Of a stretch of 64,000 nucleotides of DNA, positions 50,776-59,194 are shown in pieces. The DNA is from Parietichytrium sp. I65-24A. Its lineage: Eukaryota; Sar; Bigyra; Thraustochytrida; Thraustochytriidae. The notes below the pieces were generated by a model. That model did not search any database, was not told where the DNA came from, and saw only the letters and a list, made by a program, of their open reading frames with translations. The translations under genes were made by a program, and so were the position numbers. The DNA lies in NCBI GenBank assembly GCA_012862575.1, contig BLSF01000016.1, positions 600,677 to 664,676 on the forward strand, in the 5' to 3' direction. The stretch's first letter is position 1. Every line of letters starts with the position of its first letter.

Positions 50776-51255
50776 CTTCTCTCGTTTCCCTCTTGTTTGT
50801 CCTTGTTTCTTCGTCAAAAGGGGAGGGCGTTCGGGGTCTGCCGATCCGAAACCTGACTTGTTGAAACCGACGGGAAGGGGCCTGGTACCCGAGATCTAGT
50901 ACTCCGGTACCCAGCCTCCAGGACTCTGTACCTATAGATAGGCACGCGCCATCTCTATCTCTTCACTTTTTTTACCTTCTTTTTCTTTGGACACGCTGTC
51001 GTCGACATCCTGTCAAAAGATCGGACCGCCGATGTGCTGTACTCAGTACCTACCTTTGATACACCCACCCCCGCCCACCGTGTCTGGCTCTTTTTCTTTG
51101 ATTACTCGTTTCACGCGGCACCCTAACCTAATCCAACCCTTTTTTTTCACTCTCACTTTCACTCTCTCTCTCTCTTTCTCTTTCTCTCCCCCATCTCCAG
51201 ACCCCAAACTGCTGCGACCAAACGAAAGAACAAACGAACGAGATTGAGAACCGGG

Positions 51256-51350
51256 CAAAAGAACAAAAGAACAAAAGAACAAAAGAACAAAAGAACAAAA
51301 GAACAAAAGAACAAAAGAACAAAAGAACAAAAGAACAAAAGAACAAACAT
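51256..51350. repeat. CAAAAGAA octamer microsatellite, about 11 copies
   Basis: Perfect 8-bp tandem repeat ending seven bases before the ATG of the next gene. It is open in the same frame as that gene but reads as Lys/Gln/Arg-only sequence, so I treat it as leader. Confidence 0.9.
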
Positions 51351-51351
51351 C

Positions 51352-51636
51352 ATGGTAGTGAAATCGTGCCCAGTCAAATTCGGTCATGGCCCCCGGGTAT
51401 TCTCTACCTTTTACTATAAGATCCCGGCAGACGAGCCATTAGTGGAGTTTATAGAGGGGATGTATGGGTACCAAACGGATCTCGAAGGAACCTTCCTTGT
51501 TCTCTGCAGCCACCTGTTCAAGTACGACCCGGAGCTCTCATGTGATGTGATGGCCAAGGACAGCCAAGGGAACAAACACGAAGCAAAATTGGTCGTCCTA
51601 CCTGGTGAAGAAGAGGAGGAGGATGGAGATGAGTGA
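51352..51636 (+). CDS. Hypothetical 94-residue protein with acidic tail
   Basis: Starts MVVKSCPVKFGHGPRVFSTF after the CAAAAGAA leader. The body (DEPLVEFIEGMYGYQTDLEG; LFKYDPELSCDVMAKDSQGN) looks like a small beta-rich fold, and the protein ends in EEEEEDGDE. No family is recognised. Its 3' side faces the hairpin cluster at 51870-52076 and the convergent zinc-ribbon gene. Confidence 0.55.
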   Translation: MVVKSCPVKFGHGPRVFSTFYYKIPADEPLVEFIEGMYGYQTDLEGTFLVLCSHLFKYDPELSCDVMAKDSQGNKHEAKLVVLPGEEEEEDGDE

Positions 51637-51869
51637 TTTTGTTTATTTTTGTTTATTTTGTTTTACTGTTAAAGTTCTATTGTTAATTGATTTATAATTT
51701 CTAATTTTTAATTTTTAATTTTTAAATTTTTTATCTACATCTAAAAAAATCGGACCTGATTTGCTAATCCCCCAGCAAGTGGAAACTGAACGGCGAAAAG
51801 GCAGCGGTAGCTGCGTAGCGAATGCACGTTTCGTTCTACTGCTTTGCACGTCGCATTCTACGGAGAGGA

Positions 51870-52076
51870 ATAGAGCTGCCGTAAGGCAGTTCTATCCGAT
51901 CCTTCCGTTAGGCGATTGAGTACGCCTGCCGAAGGCATGGCGCTACTCAAGAGCCTATGCACCGAGTAAGCCTGGCTCCGGCAGGCGCAACTCGCGAAGA
52001 TGAACTGTGAACGCAACGAGTAAGCCTGCCGGAGGCAGGCGCAACTCTCAAGCACGAAGAAGACCGCCGAAGGCGG
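51870..52076. repeat. Cluster of five GC-rich hairpins between convergent genes
   Basis: Palindromic units at 51870-51895, 51918-51948, 51964-51993, 52018-52047 and 52064-52076. Three share the outer arms GAGTA ... (T/A)ACTC around GCCTGCCGaAGGCAGGCGC; the loop/turn is NNAAGGC or a variant. They lie between the 3' ends of two convergent genes, as transcription-end or 3'-processing hairpins would, but could equally be a small mobile palindromic repeat. Confidence 0.8.
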
Positions 52077-52225
52077 GCGCACTTTGGCTTGTTGATTTAT
52101 AATTAAAACAAAATACTGGTGAGAACTCAAGGCCTCGATTCGAAACAAGTGCGTCCACAGTATCGACCCCTGTACATACTATAAACGCAACCGGGACAGA
52201 AGGCCCTTCCGCATACCACGCAGTA

Positions 52226-52645
52226 TCAGAACCTCTGTCCAACCGCGATGGCCGCCTCACAATCCGTACACTGGCGTGGTTTTTTGGCAATTGCCTCGTT
52301 GTAACCCAATTCACTCGCCACAGGTACTGGTACTGGTACTGGTACTGGTGTTTGTTCTTCATCGTTGTTGTTCTCCTTTTTGGTACCACATAAGGAGTCC
52401 CAAATGCCACAGTATTCGTCACAAACATCCTGTCCACATTTGGTACAGAAGATCTTCTTACACTGGAAACAGTAAATCACCTTCTTGTCCTTGTTGATGG
52501 GAGTCTTGCATTCTGCACACTTGCAGTCGGCTTGAGTAATCCTCACACTCTGGTAGATGTGAGAATAGTTGAAGCAGAATTCTGACCCGCTGTCGAACCC
52601 AGATCCAGAATCCGATTCCGATTCTTCTTGTTGATTGGCACTCAT
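52226..52645 (-). CDS. Zinc-ribbon / RING-like cysteine-rich protein
   Basis: 139 residues. After an acidic Ser-rich N-terminus (QQEESESDSGSGFDSGSEF), residues ~42-80 carry paired cysteines: CKCAECKTPI, VIYCFQCKKIFCTKCGQDVC, then CGIWDSLCG; the spacing suits one or two zinc-binding sites of treble-clef or RING-like type. A PVPVPVPVPV tract is encoded by an ACTGGT microsatellite, and a further CxxC (QCTDCE) is near the C-terminus. A RING ubiquitin-ligase role is possible but not shown. The leader is a long (GA)n run ending GAGGAG before the ATG. Confidence 0.6.
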   Translation of the reverse strand: MSANQQEESESDSGSGFDSGSEFCFNYSHIYQSVRITQADCKCAECKTPINKDKKVIYCFQCKKIFCTKCGQDVCDEYCGIWDSLCGTKKENNNDEEQTPVPVPVPVPVASELGYNEAIAKKPRQCTDCEAAIAVGQRF

Positions 52646-52792
52646 CTCCTCTCTCTCTCTCTCTCTCTCTCGTGTCTCTTTCCCCCTCCCTCCCCTTTTG
52701 ATCGTGTATAAAGGGCCCGGCGGAAGAGAGATAGTGGGATGAGGAGAATCGAGAGAATTGTCTTTTCTTTTAAGAGAGAAACAAGGAAAAAA

Positions 52793-53203
52793 ATGAATGT
52801 AAAGATTCTTATTCTGATTGTCGAGGACAAGAACGGATCCCTGATGCCGATCCCAGACGTACTCCCGTTGACAGACGCGTTCCTGGCGACACAGGGGTTG
52901 ACACGGGAGAACCCACTGCAGGTTTTTTTCACGTTACCGGGAGAGACAGAGGAGTGGGTTCTTGAGCAGGTGGTGGTACTGATGATCGACGACAACCCCG
53001 ACGTGGACTACAACGTAATCGCAGAATGCTCAAACGACGGATCGGGGGCTTACTGTGCATACCTCCAGTACACAGAGCTCGGGCCTGGGTTTTACAAGGC
53101 CACTTGGGAGACATTGGAACAGACAGTGGCAGTTAAACGAGGGGCGGCCTTGACGTACCTGACGCCTGCGGAATGCTCGGCTTTGCCAGAACTCTACACT
53201 TGA
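52793..53203 (+). CDS. CGP-module family protein without membrane anchor
   Basis: 136 residues from the ATG at 52793 (leader CAAGGAAAAAA). It matches the C-terminal part of the family module: DVLPLTDAFLATQGLTRENP, FTLPGETEEWVLEQVVVLMI-DDNPD, VIAECSNDGSGAYCAYLQYT, PGFYKATWETLEQTVAVKRG and LTPAECSALPE. It lacks both the N-terminal TM anchor and the CGPxS...CQ opening present in its paralogues, so it is either 5'-truncated or a cytosolic version. It is the first member of the tandem array that runs to 57.6 kb. Confidence 0.6.
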   Translation: MNVKILILIVEDKNGSLMPIPDVLPLTDAFLATQGLTRENPLQVFFTLPGETEEWVLEQVVVLMIDDNPDVDYNVIAECSNDGSGAYCAYLQYTELGPGFYKATWETLEQTVAVKRGAALTYLTPAECSALPELYT

Positions 53204-53285
53204 TCTGACACACGCCTATCCAGTTTCATTTGAATCAGAAATAAGAATAATAAAAATAAAAATAAAAATGGAGATGTAGGTGGTG

Positions 53286-53915
53286 ATGATGATACCGACT
53301 TGGAAATTGGTTGTGCTGGCAATCGAGGCGGTCTTGGCAATCGGGCTAGCTATCCTCGTTGTCATCCGGTTCATGGAGAAGAAGAAGAAGGAGGAGGCGG
53401 CGGCGTCGGGTTCCGATTCAGGCGGTACTACTACAAGTCTACCAGGAACCACCCCGGTCCCATCCGATCCCGAGTGCGGGCCTTACTCTTCCGACCTATC
53501 GTGCCAGATCCTTGATTATGGCGAGTGTTTCCCATTTTTCGGTACCCATGTAGATATGCCCGAGTCTATGCCATTGACGGATGCCTACCTAGCGGGCCTG
53601 GGGATCACCAAAGAGGCTCCAGATTTATTCGAGTTGCGGATCCCGGCAGGCTCCGACGATTCTGTTTATGAACAGCTGGCGGTTGTCATGATGGACGACT
53701 ATCCCGCAGGAGAAGAAGGAGCTGATCAGATCGCTGTAATAGGGCGCGACGATGCAACCGGCAACGTGAGGTATGGATACTTCCAATACACAGACATCGC
53801 CTCGGAGATAAATTTCAGACGGCGTCAAGATTTTCGGTTCACAGTGGCTGTAAGACGCGGTTCCCCATTGACATACATGTCAGCGAATACCTGCAGTGCT
53901 CTTCCTTACACTTAA
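53286..53915 (+). CDS. CGP-module membrane-anchored protein, paralogue 1
   Basis: About 210 residues from the ATG at 53286 or 53289. An N-terminal signal anchor (LVVLAIEAVLAIGLAILVVI) is followed by a basic EKKKKEE patch and a Ser/Gly/Thr linker. The ectodomain module opens CGPYSSDLSCQILDYGEC and continues PESMPLTDAYLAGLGITK, VYEQLAVVMMDDYP, YGYFQYTDI, TVAVRRGSPLTYMSANTCSA. It is closely related, even in leader sequence, to the copy at 54308. The leader has an AATAAAAATAAAAA tract and a minimal ATG-xxx-ATG-TAG upstream frame. No similarity to a known family is recognised. Confidence 0.65.
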   Translation: MMIPTWKLVVLAIEAVLAIGLAILVVIRFMEKKKKEEAAASGSDSGGTTTSLPGTTPVPSDPECGPYSSDLSCQILDYGECFPFFGTHVDMPESMPLTDAYLAGLGITKEAPDLFELRIPAGSDDSVYEQLAVVMMDDYPAGEEGADQIAVIGRDDATGNVRYGYFQYTDIASEINFRRRQDFRFTVAVRRGSPLTYMSANTCSALPYT

Positions 53916-53988
53916 AAATTCTAAAATCTTGTCTACAAGCAAGGGTGGGTAGGACAAACAACAGCAACAACAAACAATAAAAAAAAAA

Positions 53989-54227
53989 ATGGGGCCGAGA
54001 AAAAAAGAAAAGAAAAAGGGAAAGGAGAAGGGAGAAGTGGGATGGGGCGATCAAATGGGTCGTTCTTGCTGTCGAAGCCGTGCTTGTCCTGGTCCTGGCT
54101 GTTCTGGTGATCATTAAACTGAGACAACGGTCTGCCGGTTCCGATTCCGGTTCCATTACCGTGACGCCTGCAGATGTGGTATGCGGTCCTGAGTCGACAG
54201 AGGGAGCGTGCCAGGTTGGTTGGAGAT
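53989..54227 (+). pseudogene. Truncated, frameshifted copy of the 55-kb CGP-module gene
   Basis: Begins ATGGGGCCGAGAAAAAAAGA, closely matching the start of the gene at 55002. A few bases are missing before the GATCAAATGGGTCGTTCTTG segment, which puts the anchor out of frame; the coding-like sequence continues to the CGPESTEGACQV opening and then stops (GTTGGTTGGAGATGA). The rest of the module is absent. A tandem-duplication relic. Confidence 0.7.
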
Positions 54228-54307
54228 GAAGATGAGTGATTCTGTCAACTGCCCAGTTTGAATCAAAAAATAAAAATAAAATTGAAATGTAGGTAAAGAA
54301 AACGACG

Positions 54308-54946
54308 ATGATGGCGGTACCGACTTGGAAATTGGTTTTGCTGGCAATCGAGGCGGTCTTGGCAATCGGGCTAGCTATCCTCGTTGTCATCCGGTTCATG
54401 GAGAAGAAGACGGCGTCGGGTTCCGATTCAGGTGGTACTACTACAGGAACCGGAACTGCCATTGTCACTGTCGCCCCGATCCCATCCGATCCCGAGTGCG
54501 GGCCTTACTCTTCCGACCTATCGTGCCAAGTTCTTGATTTTGGTGAGTGTCGACCTTCGTATTACGGTACCAGTTTGTATTTACCTGAGTCCATGCCAAT
54601 GACCGACGCCTACCTGGCGGGCCTGGGAATCACAAAAAAGACTATAGGTAATTGGGACGTATACATCCCGAAGGGCCTAGACGAGTCTGTTTATGTTCAG
54701 TTGGCGGTGGTCATGATGGACGAATATCCTGTAGAAGAAGGTGAGCAGATCGCTGTAATAGGGCGCGACCAGCTAACCGATCACATAGATTATGGATACT
54801 TCCAATATACAGACATCGGCTCGGAAGCGAATATAGACAGGCGCGGGGGTTATGGTAACGCGACAATGGTCACAAGACGCGGTTCCTCAATGACATACAT
54901 GTCAGCGAGTACTTGCAGTGCTCTTCCTTACACTCAAATTATCTAA
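54308..54946 (+). CDS. CGP-module membrane-anchored protein, paralogue 2
   Basis: 212 residues. Same anchor as paralogue 1 (KLVLLAIEAVLAIGLAILVV), a Gly/Thr linker, then CGPYSSDLSCQVLDFGECRP, PESMPMTDAYLAGLGITKKT, VYVQLAVVMMDEYPVEEGEQ, YGYFQYTDIGSEANIDRRGG and TRRGSSMTYMSASTCSALPY. The middle of the module diverges much more than the anchor and ends, suggesting diversifying change in the exposed part. The leader again has an A-rich tract and an immediate ATG-TAG start-stop pair (54287). Confidence 0.65.
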   Translation: MMAVPTWKLVLLAIEAVLAIGLAILVVIRFMEKKTASGSDSGGTTTGTGTAIVTVAPIPSDPECGPYSSDLSCQVLDFGECRPSYYGTSLYLPESMPMTDAYLAGLGITKKTIGNWDVYIPKGLDESVYVQLAVVMMDEYPVEEGEQIAVIGRDQLTDHIDYGYFQYTDIGSEANIDRRGGYGNATMVTRRGSSMTYMSASTCSALPYTQII

Positions 54947-55001
54947 AATCTTGTCTACAAGCAAGGGTGAGTAGGACAAACGACAAACAATTGAAAAAAA
55001 A

Positions 55002-56162
55002 ATGGGGTTGAGAAAAAAAGAAAAGAAAAGGGGGGAGGAAAAGGAAAGGGGCGGAGTGGGGATGGGGGCGATCAAATGGGTCGTTCTTGCTGTCGAAGCC
55101 GTGCTTGTCCTGGTCCTGGCTGTTCTGGTGATCATCAAACTGAGACAACGGTCTGCCGGTTCTGGTTCTGGTTCTGATTCTGATTCTGGTTCTGGCTCCG
55201 GTTCCATTACCGTGACGCCTGCAGATGCGGCATGTGGTCCTGAGTCGACAGAGGGAGCGTGCCAGGTTCTGAGGACGTCCCTTTGCACATTGAAGTCTGA
55301 CCAGGACCACGAGTCGACAAGGCGGGTGAGAAATTTTCCCGATACGACGCCAACGGTGGACGCGTACCTGGCGGCTGAGGGTATCAGTAAATTGAGTCCG
55401 ACTTCTGTCTCGTTCAGCTTGCCAAGGGACACTGCCCATTCGGTGACAGACATCCTGCCTGTTCTGATGATCGAGGACTTGCCCGACGTCGGCATGAATG
55501 TTATTGCAAAGTGTACGTATGACGCGGCAAGTGTGCTGGGCCCCACGTGTTTGTACATGGACTACGACGACCTGAAACCGGGTTATACTAAACAGGTGTA
55601 CCCAGGTGTGTTCAGCGCGGTGGCGGCTAAGTGGGGTTCTGACTTGGTCTACAAGAGTCCGGAAGCGTGCGTGGAACTTGACATCACCGCCAATCCCAAC
55701 CAGGTATGTGGACCCGAATCAACGGAAGGTTCTTGCCAGGTGATTGCAATGGGCGATTGCTTGCCGAAATCCAGGTACGATTACGAGAGGACCTTGCTGG
55801 GGTTGCCGGGGTCCATGCCTTTGACGGATGCGTACCTCACGTCGAATGGTGTAGCGCGTACGAGTTTCACTAACGACATCTTCAAGGTGCCTGCGACCAC
55901 CGACGACTCTATCCTCGAGAAAGTGGTGGTTCTGATGATGGACGACCGACCGGACGCCAGCTACACCACCACTGCCGAATGCTCGAATTACGGGGGAGAC
56001 GATACCTACTGTGCTTATTACAAGTACGATTACTTGGTGCCGGGGTTCAACAGGTACACGGTCTACCCCTGGAGACAGACAATTGCAACCAAGAGAGGGG
56101 CGTACTTGGAGTACATTTCACCAGCGGTCTGTGCAATCGAGTCTGAACGAATATTGTACTAA
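55002..56162 (+). CDS. CGP-module membrane-anchored protein with two tandem modules
   Basis: 386 residues from 55002, or 366 from the ATG at 55062, where the preceding purine tract fits the usual leader. Anchor: IKWVVLAVEAVLVLVLAVLV. A SGSGSDSDSGSGSGS linker is followed by module 1 (CGPESTEGACQVLRTSLCTL; PTVDAYLAAEGISKLS; ILPVLMIEDLPD; CLYMDYDDLKPGY; DLVYKSPEACVEL) and directly by module 2 (CGPESTEGSCQVIAMGDCLP; MPLTDAYLTSNGVARTS; VVVLMMDDRPD; YCAYYKYDYLVPGF; QTIATKRGAYLEYISPAVCA). This is the only two-module member and shows the module is a discrete folding unit of about 140 residues. Likely an extracellular or virion-surface protein. Confidence 0.7.
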   Translation: MGLRKKEKKRGEEKERGGVGMGAIKWVVLAVEAVLVLVLAVLVIIKLRQRSAGSGSGSDSDSGSGSGSITVTPADAACGPESTEGACQVLRTSLCTLKSDQDHESTRRVRNFPDTTPTVDAYLAAEGISKLSPTSVSFSLPRDTAHSVTDILPVLMIEDLPDVGMNVIAKCTYDAASVLGPTCLYMDYDDLKPGYTKQVYPGVFSAVAAKWGSDLVYKSPEACVELDITANPNQVCGPESTEGSCQVIAMGDCLPKSRYDYERTLLGLPGSMPLTDAYLTSNGVARTSFTNDIFKVPATTDDSILEKVVVLMMDDRPDASYTTTAECSNYGGDDTYCAYYKYDYLVPGFNRYTVYPWRQTIATKRGAYLEYISPAVCAIESERILY

Positions 56163-56262
56163 ATTGTGGTGGTGGTAATGTTTTCTTGACCCCCTCCCCT
56201 TTCACTCACACACACTCGCGTTTTTATCTGTCGACCAAAGGGTAAAACGAACTCCAACTCGT

Positions 56263-56895
56263 ATGGAAGTCAAGGTCTTGATCATTCTTTTCATTGTGAT
56301 AATTGCATTGGTTGCCGTGGCAGTGGTTCTTGTCATCAAAGCAAGAACGGCGGGGACGGCGACAGACGACGATGGCTCGTCATCATCATCATCATCGACC
56401 ACTGCTCCTGACAACTCCCCGAACCCGGATCAGGTGTGTGGCCCAAGGTCTACAGCTGGTGGAGGGTGCCAAGTATCGGGGCTGACGGCATGTGGAACTA
56501 AATCAAGTGTCGACTCCACCCGATGGCCGCTTCTGCTTCCGGACTCTTTACCGTTGACGGACGCGTTCCTTTCGTCCAATGGTCTCACGCGTACGCCTAG
56601 TTCGACGTCGTCGTTCACGTTACCTGGGACTACGTCTGACGCCATTCTCGAGAAGGTGGTTGTCTTGATGATCGATGATCGACCGAGTGTCACGTGGACG
56701 ACGACAGCGGAATGTTACAGTACTGATGGAGGAGGAAACGTGTACTGTTCCTATCACGAGTATGACGACCTCCAACCAGGATTTTACAAGTTCACCTATG
56801 GCAGTGCGAGACAGACGATTGCGACCAAAAGAGGTGCCGTCTTGGACTATATAACTCCCTCGATTTGTGCAGGACTCTCCGAGACCAACACTTGA
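56263..56895 (+). CDS. CGP-module membrane-anchored protein, paralogue 4
   Basis: 210 residues. Anchor VLIILFIVIIALVAVAVVLV is unlike the other anchors. A DDDGSSSSSSSTT linker leads to the module: CGPRSTAGGGCQVSGLTACG, LPDSLPLTDAFLSSNGLTRT, LEKVVVLMIDDRPS, YCSYHEYDDLQPGFYKFTYG, RQTIATKRGAVLDYITPSIC. It is closest to module 2 of the 55-kb gene and to the 52.8-kb copy. No enzyme motif is visible; the conserved cysteines suggest two or three disulfides. Confidence 0.65.
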   Translation: MEVKVLIILFIVIIALVAVAVVLVIKARTAGTATDDDGSSSSSSSTTAPDNSPNPDQVCGPRSTAGGGCQVSGLTACGTKSSVDSTRWPLLLPDSLPLTDAFLSSNGLTRTPSSTSSFTLPGTTSDAILEKVVVLMIDDRPSVTWTTTAECYSTDGGGNVYCSYHEYDDLQPGFYKFTYGSARQTIATKRGAVLDYITPSICAGLSETNT

Positions 56896-56925
56896 GAAAT
56901 TCTAAGAACAGAAACAGAAAGAGAA

Positions 56926-57615
56926 ATGGAGTGGAAAAGGAAAAAAAAGTCTCTTGTAACAAAAAAAAAGGAAAAGAAAAGAAACGGGATGAATCGGGGC
57001 GTGATCTTGATTGTGGTCGGGTTCTTGATTCTCGTTGTTTCTGCAGTGGTTCTCGTGGTGTTCCGGCCATGGGAAGGTACCAGTGAAAACAGTAGTAGTA
57101 CTACCGGTGGAACTACCCCAGGTGCGATTGGAGATGGGTACTGTGGCCAATACTCGACCGATGAAGTGTGCCAGATGTCGACGCTGGTGGCGTGTGCGCC
57201 TACAGGCATCAATACGAATGGGACGTTGATCGAGAGCATGACGTTCACGAGGGCGTACGCGTACTTGGAAGGTGTCTTGTCAGATGACGAATTGACGGCC
57301 GTGAGAGCCGATTCTATGAATTCGGCTTTGGTCATCAGTCCTCAGACGCACTCCAGCTTGGCTTTCAATTTGACCGACAAGCATATTTACCAATTGGCAG
57401 TCAAAGTTGGGCAGGATTTACTGGCGACCGGGTACACCGAACCAGCTTACGTCGCATGCCTGGCCGGGAACGGCGAGGTGGGTAAACGCCAGATTTCGTG
57501 CAGCGCCATCTCGGTCCCATCTTACTCGTCTACATTCACCTCGGCCGATAACAAAGGCGTCTTCGTTACCAAGGTCGGTGCCTCGCCCGCGCCCAAGTAT
57601 GTGACGGGATGTTGA
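56926..57615 (+). CDS. Divergent CGP-family membrane-anchored protein
   Basis: 229 residues from 56926, or 208 from the ATG at 56989, preceded by an A/G-rich leader of about 60 bases. Anchor VILIVVGFLILVVSAVVLVV, then a Ser/Thr/Gly linker. The opening CGQYSTDEVCQMSTLVACAP matches the family start, but the rest (FTRAYAYLEGVLSDDELTAV, LTDKHIYQLAVKVGQDLL, VACLAGNGEVGKRQISCSAI, KGVFVTKVGASPAPKYVTGC) aligns only loosely. It may be an ancient member keeping the same layout. Confidence 0.6.
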   Translation: MEWKRKKKSLVTKKKEKKRNGMNRGVILIVVGFLILVVSAVVLVVFRPWEGTSENSSSTTGGTTPGAIGDGYCGQYSTDEVCQMSTLVACAPTGINTNGTLIESMTFTRAYAYLEGVLSDDELTAVRADSMNSALVISPQTHSSLAFNLTDKHIYQLAVKVGQDLLATGYTEPAYVACLAGNGEVGKRQISCSAISVPSYSSTFTSADNKGVFVTKVGASPAPKYVTGC

Positions 57616-57804
57616 AGTTGACCATACTTATGACCAACGGAATGATGATCTTACGATCAAGTTGTCGATGCCCTCAGACCTAAAACCATATGGAAAATCA
57701 GGACCAAATAATTATCGCTTTCATTGAATGGTTGGTAATACCCAAGGAAAGAGTAGATTGGGTGGGGGCGAGGAAGAGAGAGAGAGAAGAAGAAGGAAAA
57801 AACA

Positions 57805-58874
57805 ATGGCGTTTAACAGTATAAGGAAACCTTTGGTGGATACATCAGGAGCATGCCCGACCGAGTTTGGGCCTGCAATGGGCACCCCGGTCGAGCGAGGT
57901 TGGACGTTCCCTGGGGCGGTTCTGTACAGTCCAGCCGATTTCACCGATTTCCTGAGCCTGATCGCGGCAGTCAAGGCAATGATGGCGACCGTCGATCTGG
58001 ACGATTCCAGTCTGAAGGCTTTGCATGGGATCGGGAAGGGGGAGACCGTGGAGAAGGTGTACGTATGGGTGGAGACCTGGGATAGCATAGGTCAGCCCAG
58101 GGCCAATTCCACGTCGTATCCTTCGGCCTTCAGGAAAGCGTTCGTGTACTTGGACTGTAAACGTATGGACCAGACCAAGCTCTCGTTCACGTTTCCAGCG
58201 ATCATGGCCAATACCTCGACACAGCCGGACTGGAACAGGGGTTTCAAAGCCGATATCTCTGTGTACCACCAGTCGGTGATGGTGGCTACGACGGGGCCGT
58301 TGACCGATTTCAAGAATGTGGACGGCCGCAATTTATGGGATTATCCGAGTGGGACCAGAGTATTGGTAAAAGACCAGACCGATGCCCGGATGAATGGGAT
58401 CTACGTGACCAGGAACGAGCTTTCATCCGGGTGTGTATTCCCTATCTTCTGTGACATGTACCTGATCCTGGATAGAGCGGATGATCTGAAGAACCTGGAC
58501 CCATTCGAGGGCGTGGTCGTGACAGTCAAAGATGGAAACACCAACATCGGGAGAGCTTACATGACAATCGGTCCCGGTTTGACGGGTGCTGCAAACATGT
58601 ACTGGGCACAGGGCAGTTCCCCCGCAATCGAAGTGAAGAATTACCCAAATTACATCGATGATACGGTCGAGCCCCGTAATTACATGACGTTCGTGGTGTA
58701 CCTGAACAGGGACGACGAATACAGTTACTGTTTTATCCCGAGTTACGACTACACCTGTATCGCCGATGCGGAGACAAACGAGCGTCCAACGGTCTGTACT
58801 CCTCGCGCCAGTGTAGGAAACACGTGGTACGGTGATGCATGCAACGAGTACGTGAACGGGTCCATGAATGGTAG
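57805..58874 (+). CDS. Phage tail-fibre-like protein, 3' end cut by the copia LTR
   Basis: About 356 residues remain before the LTR; the frame then runs on meaninglessly into the LTR to 59238. The N-terminal half (VYVWVETWDSIGQPRANS; AFVYLDCKRMDQTKLSFTFP) is beta-rich. Residues ~155-265 match the repeat module of phage tail fibres: SVMVATTGPLTDFKNVDG, SGTRVLVKDQTDARMNGIYV, LDRADDLKNLDPFEGVVVTV and RAYMTIGPG correspond to the familiar GDRVLVKDQT...NGIY...G...FV pattern. Role: probably a virion surface or attachment protein. The leader GAGAAGAAGAAGGAAAAAAC is purine-rich. No signal peptide is seen. Confidence 0.65.
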
Positions 58875-59194
58875 TGAAGGATCTCATCCGAAGAACCCAA
58901 GAACCAGTATCTTTCATAGAACCTACCTCTACTATGACTGTGAAGTATGCTCCATACCAGCTAGTCATACCAGCTTATCATACCTGCTCATCATACCAAC
59001 TCATCATGCCGACATATTACACCACTCTCTGGAAATCCATGTCGCAGTGTTGAAGCATCAAGGTGATCAACATCACCTCTCCGCTTTCTCCAATCACCTA
59101 ACTCAGGCCGTTCAGATCTCAGAACTACAAGAGCTAATACAATCTCTCTCACGTGTTCCTCAACTTTCTTCACTTTGCCATTTATCATTCTATA
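58875..59194 (+). repeat. Left LTR of the copia element (320 bp)
   Basis: TGAAGGATCTCATCCGAAGA to CATTTATCATTCTATA, apparently identical to the right LTR over 320 bases. It starts with TG but does not end in CA. The next bases (TGTTATCAGCAC) resemble, with mismatches, the usual primer-binding site for initiator tRNA-Met. Confidence 0.9.

Noticed and set aside
51244-51351. Lys/Gln/Arg-repeat N-terminus of the 51-kb protein
   Set aside because: It is only the translation of the CAAAAGAA microsatellite, and an ATG with a normal protein start follows directly; treated as leader.
51870-52076. CRISPR array
   Set aside because: Units are palindromes of unequal length at irregular spacing, without constant repeats and unique spacers, in a eukaryotic context.
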